Shown here piece after piece: positions 48,901 to 60,900 of a DNA stretch of 64,000 bases. A program made the position numbers and the translations under genes. The DNA is taken from positions 2,472,135 through 2,536,134 of the forward strand of contig VZSR01000243.1 of NCBI GenBank assembly GCA_013398615.1, given 5' to 3'. Positions within the stretch are counted from its first letter, which is position 1; the number at the start of each line of letters is the position of its first letter. Source of the stretch: Brachypodius melanocephalos. Its lineage: Eukaryota > Chordata > Aves > Passeriformes > Pycnonotidae. The notes below the pieces were generated by a model. It was given only the letters and a program-made list of their open reading frames with translations. It was not told where the DNA came from and made no database searches.

Positions 48901-51900
48901 CTCTCCCTCTCTCTCCCCCATCCAGCACTTTTTTACTTCCTTCGGGGCTCGAGACAGGACGTACATGATGATGTTCAGACTGTGGCAGAATGCTCTGCTT
49001 GACAAGGTACAGAGAGAAAACCCCAGGGCTGGGCTGGGATGGAAGGGTGGTGATTGAGATGGGCACGAGCATCACTTCTGGCTGAAAAAAAACACCTAGA
49101 GGCAGCAAACACAAATGTTTAGGGACATTAAACACAAGTGTTCAGGCAGAGCAGGCTCGTGACTGCACATGAAATTCTCTCCTTCTGCAGGGAATTTTTT
49201 GCTGGGATTAATGGGTGCATTTTCTGGGATAAATCACCTGTTTTCTGGGATAAATCACTTGTTTTCTGGGGGTTAATCTCTCATTTTCTGGGGTAAATCA
49301 CCAGGGGACTCATTTTCTGGGGTAAATCACCAGGTAAATCACCCATTTCCTGGGGGTAAATCACACGCAGCAGGTGCCACTGCCTCTGCTGAGGAATCAG
49401 GGTCTCAGGAGGGATTTTTTTTTTTTTTAAGTCTGTAATCCCATAATGGAGCAGCCCTCAAGAAAGCAGTTCAGAAAAGCAGCAGGAATAACTCACTGTG
49501 CAGGCAGAGCTCTCAGTAAGTCTGTGCTCCAGGAGTGTGGAGGTCCAGACAGAAGATGTGTGTTCAGAGCATCCCAAATGCAAGTGAGAGCAGTTGTGGG
49601 TGCAGGGTGCACTGGGTGAGGGCTCAGTGGGTTGGATTTTAAAATAAATCTGCTCCTGCTGTGCCAGAGACCCTGTAAATCCTGCACTTGATCCCAGTTT
49701 CTGGAGTGTGGAGGGTATTTGTGGCCTCCCTGCAGCAGTGAGCCTGATGTTACAGTGCTCCCAGCATTTCGGGCTGTCCTGGCTGGAATTCAGACCACGC
49801 TGGAGGAATGAGGCACCAGGAATACGCTGTCCCAAAAATCGGGGCAGGATTTAGGAGGAGAAAGGATCACCTTGCCTTGGGCAGCCTGGGGTGGTTGTTC
49901 CCTGGGCTGTAACCTGAGCAGCCTTTTGAAATTCCCAAAGAAAATTCAGCACCCTTGGTGTCAAGGTCAAGGCAAAAGGGAACTGAGACAGGGAGTGATA
50001 AACACAGGAAGCACTTCCAGAGCTCTTTTTTCCACATGTGGCTGGCAGGAAAAAAGGCGAAAGAGCTGAGTCCAGCTTTCCTGATAAGACACGGATGTGA
50101 GTTAATGTGTGTGGGAAGGAGGTGGAACAGTCAGATTTTGTTTGGATGAAAGTCCCTCATTAAAGATTTTTTTCCCCCGTGCTTTTGGTTGCTGCTGTAG
50201 GGAGCTCGATTTAAAAAAATTCCTGCCTTATCCCACGCAGTTACTATGGGAAGAAATTCAAGCCAGCAACTCAGAAGAAAGTTCACTGGATTTGTTTCCC
50301 CTCATTACCAAGAAATCTTTGTCTTTGGTCATAAGTTTCTTGTGGGTAAAAATCCCCTTTGATCCCTGTACCACATCTTTAACTCACAAGTTTTCCTGAC
50401 TCGTTTTTCAGAGCCTCATGTCACAGTCATGTGGTGCTCACTAACCTGCATCCCTAAAATCTGGGCTTTTTTCAATGGTCTGGATAACTGATTTTCTGGG
50501 TTTTTTACTTTTTTTGAAACTTTTCACGGGGTGTCTGGTGACACAGACTCCTTTTGATTCCAGACTGCAGCAGGAAATGTTTTCCTTCGTTGCTGCTTTA
50601 GATAACTTTTCCTGCAGCTGGGATTTTTCAGGCAGCTTTAATTTAAACAAAGTTGAAGGAAAGAGGGAAAAAAACCCAACATGATAAGGTCTTGGGGTTT
50701 GGTGGAGCAGCAGAAAGAGGTAGGAAAAGCATCTGTGGAGGGAAATGCAGGTTTAGTGCTTCCAGTGGTACATTCCAGCACTGTTTACTGGGAAAGCTCA
50801 TCCATGAGCTGCTCTGGGTGCAGCTTTCTGATAGTTTTAAGGAACAGGAGATTGTGGCATGGAAAAATCACAGTGGCAGGTTTTGGGGCAGAACCTGGGC
50901 TGATGGTGGAGGATTATTGGTGACAGGGTCTGTTTGTGCTCACTGGGGGCAATCTCTAGGCCAGAGATTAAATAAATAATAAAATATAGCACTAATAAAG
51001 AATAATATAATAAAACTTTGCATATAATCACATATGTTATATATTGTTATATAAGATTATATATTACATATTATATGTTCTACATGATATAAAACAGTCT
51101 ATAATATGTGATATACAATATATAATATATATACATAATACTATTTTACATATACCCATAAATAATATTATATATACATACATAGTATTATTTATATATT
51201 TTACATATTATATACACATATGTATATAGATATAAATATAAAATTCCTTTATATACATAAAATTTTCCCATTATTTATTTAAACATATAAAATTCCATTT
51301 TATGGAGTTTGTTATTACTTATTTTTTATTTATAAAAATAGATAATTGTTTATATATTAAATTATTATTAAAATTAATTATTACAGCTGATAATAAAGAA
51401 ATAATTTTATTTATAAAGAAGTAAATAATAGTAAATTCCATAAAGTGGAATTTCACAGAGCTGAGCTCACAGAAAGACTCCCACCTCAAGTATCAGAATC
51501 TCTCCTTTCTCCTTTCAGGGCAAGGAATGTCCTGGCAGTGGTAATTCCAGACTTCCCCTGTATTTTGGCATTTTTGGCTGCACATATGTGATGCTCTGTG
51601 TCCCTGTTTCAGCCTCTGTGTCCAAAGGAGCTCTGGCACTTTGTCCACCAGTGTTACGGGAACGAGCTGGGGCTGACCAGCGATGATGAAGACTACGTGC
51701 CTCCTGATGATGACTTCAACACCATGGGGTGAGTGGGGCGGGCTGGGCTGTGCCTGGGAGGGAGCAGGATGTGCTGCACGCCCCTGAGTGCTGCTTGTCC
51801 TGACACATTCTGGGACCTGGCCAAGTGCTTGCTCTTGGCTGTGTGATGCCTAACGAGCTGGAAGTGTAGCATTTCCTCCTGGAAGCTGGGAGGGACTGAA

Positions 51901-54900
51901 ATGCCTGCTGAGCCAGCTGAGCAATTCCAGAAATGCCAGAGCACGAGGCCAGGCAGTGTTGCATGGCCAGAAAATGCTGATGCTTGTCAGTGCCTGCATA
52001 AACACCCAAAAAATCGGGGCTTGCTCTCCCCTGCACTGAGCCATTCCTGCTCCTGGACAGCGTGGAGACTTCATAGAACCCTTCTCACTTGCTCTGTGTG
52101 TGCAGCTGTAGCTGTTGTGAGAGGGGTAACCATAAAAACCTGTGTTCTCTGTGGCGTCCCAGCTACTGCGAAGAAATCCCCGTGGAGGAGAATGAAGTCA
52201 ACGACAGCTCCTCCAAGAGCAGCATGGAGGCCAAGCCAGAGGCCAGCCCTCAGCTGCCAAAGAAATCTGTCACTGCCAGCACCCTGACCTCCACAGGCAG
52301 CAGTGAAGCCCCAGCCTCGGTGAGTTTTCTCCCTCCCCTGGCAGCAGGGGTTTGTTTTCCCTGAAATCCAGCACCCTGCGAGGTTTGTTCATCCTCCGGC
52401 TCCTGTTCCACTGCTGCTGGTTTCAGTCCTTGGTCAGTGATTTTGTCACTGGGACTCTCAGCAGCAAGAGCATTTTCCTTTCTGTGCTTCTGGATGAAAA
52501 CTCTTGGATATAAAAGTGTTATAGTTTTCTTCCCTGCCTTCAGTAATTCCCTGGAAAACAGTGTGTGCTCTCCTGGTATTGTGGCAGAGCAGACCTTGTT
52601 TAGATATTACCTCAGGTTCTTTTAGCTTGTTCAGGAGCAAAACCAGCATTGGACAATATTGTGCTTGTCTGAACAAAAAACTCGATGGTGCTCAAAGCTT
52701 GAACACTGATTGTTTTGAGAGGAGGCTTTGCAAACACTGCATGGCAGTTGTCCTCCTCTCTCTATTTAATTTCCAGCTCTGTCCGGGCCAAATATTCAGA
52801 AATTGGCTCACAGATGTGAGGTTTTTTGAATCAAAGTCGGTTTCCAGGTGCTGATCTTGCCCTTGTTGTGCCCTGTTGTCTTGGTTTGAAAATCTGCCCG
52901 TGTCCTCTCTGATGCAGCTGCCCCTAGCCCTGTCCTCCCCCTCCCTTGGCCACCTCTTTGTTTTTTGTCAAGCACCTTTTAAGTACCCTTAAGTACCCAG
53001 CAGTTACTCTCCTAGCAACTTAGGTGGAAAAAAATTCTTTAAGTAAAAGAAAAGGAACAAACCTAACCCCCAAAACCTGTCCTTGCTGCAGTTCGATGGG
53101 GTGCTCCCAGAAGAGGAGGAGGCAGTGGCAGAGAGCCCTGTGGAGAAAGACCTTGGCATTGCCAACATCATGGGAGAGAAAATCGACATCATTGGCCCTG
53201 TGAACTCCCCCTCCTTGGACTTCAATGACAATGAAGACATTCCCACTGAGCTCAGTGACTCCTCAGACACCCACGATGAGGGTATGTGGGGAAAAGCACT
53301 GCTATCAGGGGGGTTTCCAGCCTTATCCCATCCTTACCCGAGAGGAAATAGAGTGGTGACTACTGAAATCCTTTTCTGGACCCTGAAGATGCAAGGAATT
53401 CCCATTGTGGGCTGCAGAGAGTGAATGTGTTTGAATTTCAGAGTGTGCCTAAAAATTTTAGGATGGCCCTAAAATAAGCTGTGTAATTAATTATCCCTTC
53501 TGACATCCCAACTCCTGCCCTGGGATCAGTGCAGAAAAAGGGTGGAAGTCCCTTCTTTAGGTTCCCTCGGAAATATTTAAGTCCTGGTGTATGGGTTTTT
53601 ATCTTCTTTTCTGTTAGAGCTGGGATTAAATGCTCAAGAGATGCTGTTTGTGTTTGGACTCAGATGTTTATTAATTCTTATCTATGTTACAGGCTCACAA
53701 GCTGTGAGTTCCAGCTAACAAAGTAGAAAATGGCTCTGTCTCTGTCTCTTTACAAGGCCTTTTAAGGATAAACTGTCCAACTATGAAACAACACCTAAAT
53801 TATTTTTACTTTTAACCCAATAACCAACCACCCCTGGCCCACTATGTGGATTTTTCTACCCAGTTACAAAACACCACCCAGACCCATGAAGAAGGTGAAA
53901 AAGAAGGACTCAGCCTCTGCCCTAAATCCTCCCTCTTGCTTTATCTATCTATTGCTGTATTCTAAACCCTTAAACTCTGAGTTTTGCACCCTGTGATGTC
54001 ACACACTTCTATCCAAACTCCACCCCCACAATCCCAGTGCTGTCACTCAATTTTGGGAGCTGTTCCACAGCCTCAGGTCAATGCAGGGTTTGCTTGGGGG
54101 TCAAAGCCTGGCAGCACAGAAAGCCTGAAATTCTCAGTGCCCAGGGTTCCAACAGTGGTGCTGTGACATTTTCCATCCCCCTGGAGGATCATGGCTGGAC
54201 CCTGAGGGTCTCTTTCCCCACAGGGGAAGTCCAAGCCTTTTACGAGGACCTGAACGGGCGCCAGTACGTGAACGAGGTGTTCAACTTCAGCGTGGACAAG
54301 CTCTACGACCTGCTCTTCACTGACTCCCAGTTCCAGAGGGACTTCATGGAGCAGCGCCGCTTCTCTGGTGAGCTGCTGCTGCTGCTGGGCTGCCACAGGG
54401 GCTGCAGGGGACTTTGGGAGGGAGTTTTGCTGTTTGGGTGGGTTACGATGGGTTGAATGGCTTGTTTCTTTGTCCTGTTGCTGGGACATTCCTATCATGA
54501 AGATTTTCACCTGCTGGGTTGGCATCCATGCAGAGGAGTTAGACCTGCATCAGGAAGAGGATTGACAGATTTTCCTTGCCTCTCTCTTGTAGGGGTTTGC
54601 AGAGCCTGTTATCACTGCAGACTCTGAGTGGATGATGAGCAAAAGGCACCTTTGGGAGGGAGTTTTGCTGTTTGGGTGGGTTAGGAAGGGTTGAGGGGGT
54701 TATTTCTTTGTCCTGATGCTGGGACATTCCTGTCACAAAGCGTAAGGGCAGGATTTTCACCTGCTGGGTTGGCATCAATGCAGAGGAGTTAGAGCTGCAT
54801 CAGAGAGAGGATTTACAGGGCTCTGCCTTGGAGGTACAATTTTGTCTGCTTAGGTGACATGGTGAGGAGATTTTCGGACAGCATGGCCTGTGCTGGCAGT

Positions 54901-57900
54901 GACCAGAAGTAGGCAGGACCTGTGTGCCCATCTGGTTTCATTTTCTAACAGCTCAAACAGCTCTTATGGAAAAACCAGAATTTTAATTTTTTTATTTTTA
55001 GCTTTATCAGCTAAGACTTGACCCTCTGTTGAAGGCTTAACAGAGCCCTCCTCTTTCCTGAGGGAAAAGCTGTTCCAGCTCCACACCTGACACTGGCACA
55101 GACAGAGCTGCAGAGAGAATCCCTTGGCATGTCATAGTCCTCTTTTCCCTGTAATTGTAGGTTTGCTGGAGGACATAAATCCCCAGCCTCTCCTCCTTTC
55201 CCTGGGGGAGAGAAAGAGAGGGAAATACTCACATTTAGCACAGGAGTCCTTTGTTTCACTCTCAGCTGAGCTCTAGAGCAGCCAGGCTCCCCAAGGGAAA
55301 GGAGATCCCAGCCCCAGCTTGGTTATGTGGTTTTGCCTTTCCCCAGGGGACTGACCAGAGATCCCTCCCCAGTTACTTGACTGGAGTGTTGTTCTGCCCT
55401 CTCAGATATTATCTTTCACCCCTGGAAGAAGGAGGAAAATGGCAATCAGACCAGAGTGATCCTGTACACCATCACCCTCACCAACCCTCTGGCCCCCAAA
55501 ACTGCCACAGTCACTGAGACTCAGGTGAGTGACCGGAGCAGGGCTGGGATGCTTGATACAAACTGCTCTGAGAGTTATTTTCTTGTCCTGAGCATGTTTT
55601 CATTGCCCCTGTCCATTTTCCTGTTCACATTTCCTTGATTTACCTTGATGCCTAGCATCACTGCAGCCATGAACAGTTAATCTTACAATGGATTTTAATG
55701 AAAGCACCACAAATTTCCCAGCAGAAGTTTGTGAACAAGGCAGCACATCTTAACAGCTGGGTTTTTTTTTCTCACCCAGACTGGTGGTTTTTGAGGTGTG
55801 AAAGAGGCATTGTAGCAAGACCATATGGGGTAAAATAATTGATGATTGGTGTTAGTAGTGTTAGCAGCATTGTGTGGTGTTATGAATGAATCAGAATCAA
55901 GTTAATATAAAGCAATTTATTTTACAATTCCCAAAACACAATTTAAAATAGCCACAATAAAAGAAAACAACTTCGATGGAGTTGGGTGGCAGGAGAGAAC
56001 AACAACAAGGGTGCTGTCCTACAACCTCCACACCACTGCATCTGAGGTTGGGGTTTTTATGGAGTTTTTCTGCCCGGAGGCCAAGTCCATTGTGAGTCCA
56101 TGTCCAGGATACATATGCATGTACTTTTTCTTCTGCTGATTTGGGTTTGAAGAGATTTCCTGGAAGAGTTGATATCTCTGAGTGGGTTTCTCTGAACAGG
56201 ACATCGGGTGATGATTTGATCAGCTCCTCCCAGATCGATATCAAACGTTGATCACCTGGGAATCGCTGTCCCCATCCCGAGTTGAGGAGCCATATCCCGT
56301 CTTGGCTGGGTCCTTTTTATTGCAAATTCTGACCTTATCTGGGGATTGTACTATAGGAACTGCTCAGTGTTGCAGGTTACAGTAGGAAGTGGGCAGTGTT
56401 CACAATTCCAGAAACCAGGGCTTGAAACACGGCCCTTGGTTAAAGAGATAAAAATGTACTGGATACATTTAATACACGAATTTATAAACCATACATATAT
56501 CACATGTGGCAAAAGCTGACAGGCTGGAAAGCATTTATAAAATATTGTAAACAAGAAATAGTTTGGCCACTGATAGAATGACATTGAGTTTTACATCTCT
56601 TGTGTCTCATCCTTCTCCAAGACTGATAATGGAATAAAATCTTTAAAAACTCCTCTCAGTTGCCTCATCTCTGCAGAGCTGAGTTTTTCCAACACCAGTC
56701 CCTCAGAGCCATGTCTGAGCACACTCAGAGCTGCCTTGCACACTCAGAGCTGCCTTGCACACTCAGAGCTGCCTTGCCTGCTGTTTTCCCTGCAGACAAT
56801 GTACAAAGCCAGCCAGGAGAGCGAGTGCTATGTCATAGATGCAGAGGTGCTAACCCACGACGTCCCCTACCACGATTATTTCTACACCATCAACCGCTAC
56901 ACGTTGACTCGTGTTGCCAGGAACAAAAGCCGACTCAGGTACCTCTCCTGACGAGTGGATGATGAGCAAAAGGCACTTTTGGGAGGGAGTTTTGCTGTTT
57001 GAGTAGGTTAGGAAGGATTGAAGGGCTTATTTCTTGTCCTGTTGCTGGGACATTCTTGTCATGAAGATTTCCACCTGCTGGCTTGACTGACATCAATGCA
57101 GCTGCATCAGGGAGAAGATTTAGAGATTTTTCTTACCTCTCTCTTGTAGGGGTTTGCAGATCCTGTTATCGCTGCAGACTCTGAGTGGATGATGAGCAAA
57201 AGGCACCTTTGGGAGGGAGTTTTGCTGTTTGGGTGGGTTAGGAAGGGTTGAGGGGGTTATTTCTTTGTCTTCATTCCTGTCATGAAGAGTAGGGGCAGGA
57301 TTTTCACCTGCTGGGTTGGCATCAATGCAGAGGAGTTAGAGCTGCATCAGAGAGAGGATTTACACATTTTTCCTGCCTCTCTCTTGGATGCAGGTGTTTG
57401 CAGAGCCTGTTTTATCATTGCAGACTCTGATAAGCAACAGGATGAACTTCCTGGGACTGTTCCTGGGGGGAGGAGCAGAGGAATTAGGCAAAGCTATATC
57501 CATGTGTGACTTCAGCAATGATAATCTAAATATGTGCCAAATGGCTGTGGAGTACTCTTGGGAGAGGCTCTTCCTGCCTTTGGAAGAACTTTTCCAGCAG
57601 TACTTCTCTGGAAACATGAAGGGCTGAGGCCATTCCAGAAATAACAGTGCGCGTGATTATTTCCTGCATTTACACTGACAAAGATTGTGAATTGACATCA
57701 CCTCCAGGAAGCAAAAGCAGGGGAATGACTGACCTTTGTCTCCTACAGGGTTTCCACAGAATTACGCTACAGGAAACAGCCTTGGGGGCTGGTGAAATCC
57801 TTCATTGAGAAGAATTTTTGGAGTGGCCTGGAAGATTATTTCCGTCATTTGGGTAAGACTGGCCATGCCAGTGGCACTCATGTTTCTCTGGGAGTGGGGC

Positions 57901-60900
57901 AGCATGATCCAACCTTCAGGTGGCTTATAAGAGGCTACCACAGCCGAAATACCTGCGGGAATCAATCAGGGCATCAAATCCTGCTCCCTGTCAGACAGTT
58001 TGGGGTCAAATTTTGGTAAAAGACACAAGGAATGTGGAGCACAAATCTCTCTTCTTTGGCCCAGCTGTTGCCCAGCTGGTGCCTTTAGGGGCTTACCTAA
58101 AAACACAGACCAGACAAAATTAAGGGAATAAAAAGCAGTTCTATTTATTAAAGGGCCTTCAGGTACATTTAGGGCAGACAAAGCCCCCCAGGGGCTACAC
58201 CCAAAGTGGACAATGGTCACGGGGCTTCACACTTTGATCATTTTGGTCCATTTGCACATTGGGGGTTCATCTTCCAATTACAGCTTTAGCTAAAGAAGTC
58301 ATTTACCCCAAGTTTACCCTCTCAGGGTCTGAGGCAATGAGATGTCCTTGATTGCCAGGCCTGGAGAGGAATTGTTGTGTCTGCCCAAAATGGGGAAGCA
58401 GCAGCTCCCACTGTGTGTGGAGTTCAGAGTTCTACACTAAAGAACAGCAGGGTTACAAAGAGATGAAAAATAAAAAAGCCAGAATCCTCAGGCATCACAG
58501 CAGAGGGGTTAAACCTCTCTCTCTCTCTGCAAACCCATAATTCTTAATGCTTCCCCTTGGTGCTGCAGAGAGCGAGCTGACCAAAACAGAGAGCACGTAC
58601 CTGGCCGAGGTGCACAGACAATCCCCCAAAGAGAAGGTGAGCAAGCAATCCACGGTGCGCCGGCGGAAACGCGCGCACGCCCACCTGCGGGTGCCGCACC
58701 TGGAGGAGGTGCTCAGCCCTGTCACCACCCCCACGGATGAGGAGGTCGCCCATCGAATCAAGCACGTGGCAGGTCAGCAGCTGCAAACCCCACAGCCCTG
58801 GGCGTAGGGACAAGCAGGGATTTTGTCACAGAAGGGAGATGTAGCTTTTTATCTTCTTTTTCTGCCAGAGTCGGGATTAAACACACAGGATGGTGTTTCA
58901 TGTTCAGACTCAGATGTTTATTAATTCTTATCTGTNNNNNNNNNNNNNNNNNNNNNNNNNNNNNNNNNNNNNNNNNNNNNNNNNNNNNNNNNNNNNNNNN
59001 NNNNNNNNNNNNNNNNNNNNNNNNNNNNNNNNNNNTTGGGTGAGGGGGAGGGGTGGGTAGAGGATCAGGGCTTGCCCTTCCCTGTTTCCCATCCCAAATG
59101 CCTCCCGTCTCCTCAGGTTCCACTCAGACACGGCACATCCCTGAGGAGAGCCCCAGTGGCTTCCACCTGCAGAGTGTCTCCAAGCTGCTCCTTGTCATCA
59201 GCTTTGTGTAAGTGAGGATTTTTTCTACTTTCCTTCCCAGTCAGCTTTAAACACCTTTGGTTTATCTGTGTTCCTGGAGTTCTGTGATCCCTTCTCTCCT
59301 TTCCCCTCGGTTTTGCCCTTGTTTTAGCCAAACATGGGCTTTGCAAATCTGTCCTAAAGACAGTGAGCCCCTGTCTGGGACAGTGACAATGAGGACAGAG
59401 GCAGCTGTGCGAGAAGAGAGCAGTCAATACCTACAAGAAAAGAAATCCAACAAGTATAAGCTTTTTTTTGTTTGTTTGTTTGTTTTACTTCAGGGACACA
59501 GTTTTTTAATGGCACATAGAAACTGTGTGGGGGGGGGTAATTTAAAACAAGTGATTTAATTGCTGACACATGAGCTGCTCTCATGGACAGTGACTGTGCA
59601 AAACTCTCTGGGAGTCACTGGGCTGCCACAACAGGGCTCAGTGTCTGTGAGGATTCTGTCACATCTTCCCTCTGGCCTGGCAAAACCTTTCCCTATCTGA
59701 TGCTGGGCAGTGATTTTGATTAGAGGTACAGCCAGAAAGCAGCTGGACCCTTTAGAGGTGATTTCTGCACAATAAGTGAAGAAACACCTGAAGCACGAGA
59801 GGTGGGTTTGATTTCATCAGCCCAGCAGCAGGAGCTGTCTGGTTTAGGTGTCTTTCCTGCCACACCTTGCAGGATTTGTGGTCTTGGACTGGGATGTGCT
59901 CTCTTAAGTGAGCTGGGAATGGGCCCCCCACATCCCTGTGGCTCAGTTTAATTCCTAAACTCTCTGTTTTTACCGTTCCTCTGCCCTTGGGCTGACAGCA
60001 GCTTCATTTAATGCTGCAGTTCTTGCTGTGGGCAGCTGCTGTGGAACAGAACAGTCTAAAGCAGTGATCCAGGCTTTGCTGACTTGGGCTCAGCTTTTCC
60101 TTAAGCTCCACCTGGCTTCTAGAGAGGTGTGGAGAATCTGGGATTTCAAGACTGAAATCTGACCTCCTATCTGTGTCTCCTGGTCCCAGAGGGGGCACAG
60201 ATGCAGAGCTTTGCAGCAGCACCCAGCCAGTGATGGATAAGGTGGTGTAAGGTGCCGTCATGATGAGAACACAGCACAAAGGTACCAAAGCTTTGTGCCA
60301 GTGTCTCCTGGCAGCTTCACTCGGGTCACAGAGCCCTCTGTGATGTTTCCAGAATATTCCTCTGGCCAGCTGCCATCCGCCTGACTGAACTGGTCATAGT
60401 GGGCCATTCTTCCAGCAAAATGACTGCACTGTTCAGAGCCAGGCACCAGCCTGGCAGTTTGGAATCTCTCCCTGAGCAGAGAGGAGCAGAAATGCCCCTG
60501 TGTGGTGAGGGATGAGAGGAGCTGGGCAGGGCATGGCCGGGGTGTGTTCCCAGTGCCGGGGGTGAACACTGTGTGTGTCCCTCGGTGCCTGCACGGCCAC
60601 CTGCTGTCTCCAGGAGCTCAGCTGTGCTGAGGGGGCTTCACCAGACACATGGACAGACACATGGATCCCTGTCTGTCCTTCCTGCCTCTCTTCCCTCTGC
60701 TCCTTTCTTCCTGTCCCTCCTGCGCTGTCTGAGCCTCCTCCTCTCAGCCCAGTTTGTGTCAGTCTGTTTCTAACCTGCAGCTGCTCCGTCTTTTCTCTTC
60801 CCTGCTCCCATTAGGATCTGTTTCAGGTACTGTCTCTCTCTTTTTTGACCTCTTTGCTCTCCCATTTCCCTCCCTTTCTCTGCATTCAGCCCATCCACTC

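Noticed and set aside
56019..56244. Minus-strand frame inside an LTR-like element as a possible retroviral gene
   Set aside because: Too short, no retroviral motif seen; the element looks like an LTR without internal coding region.
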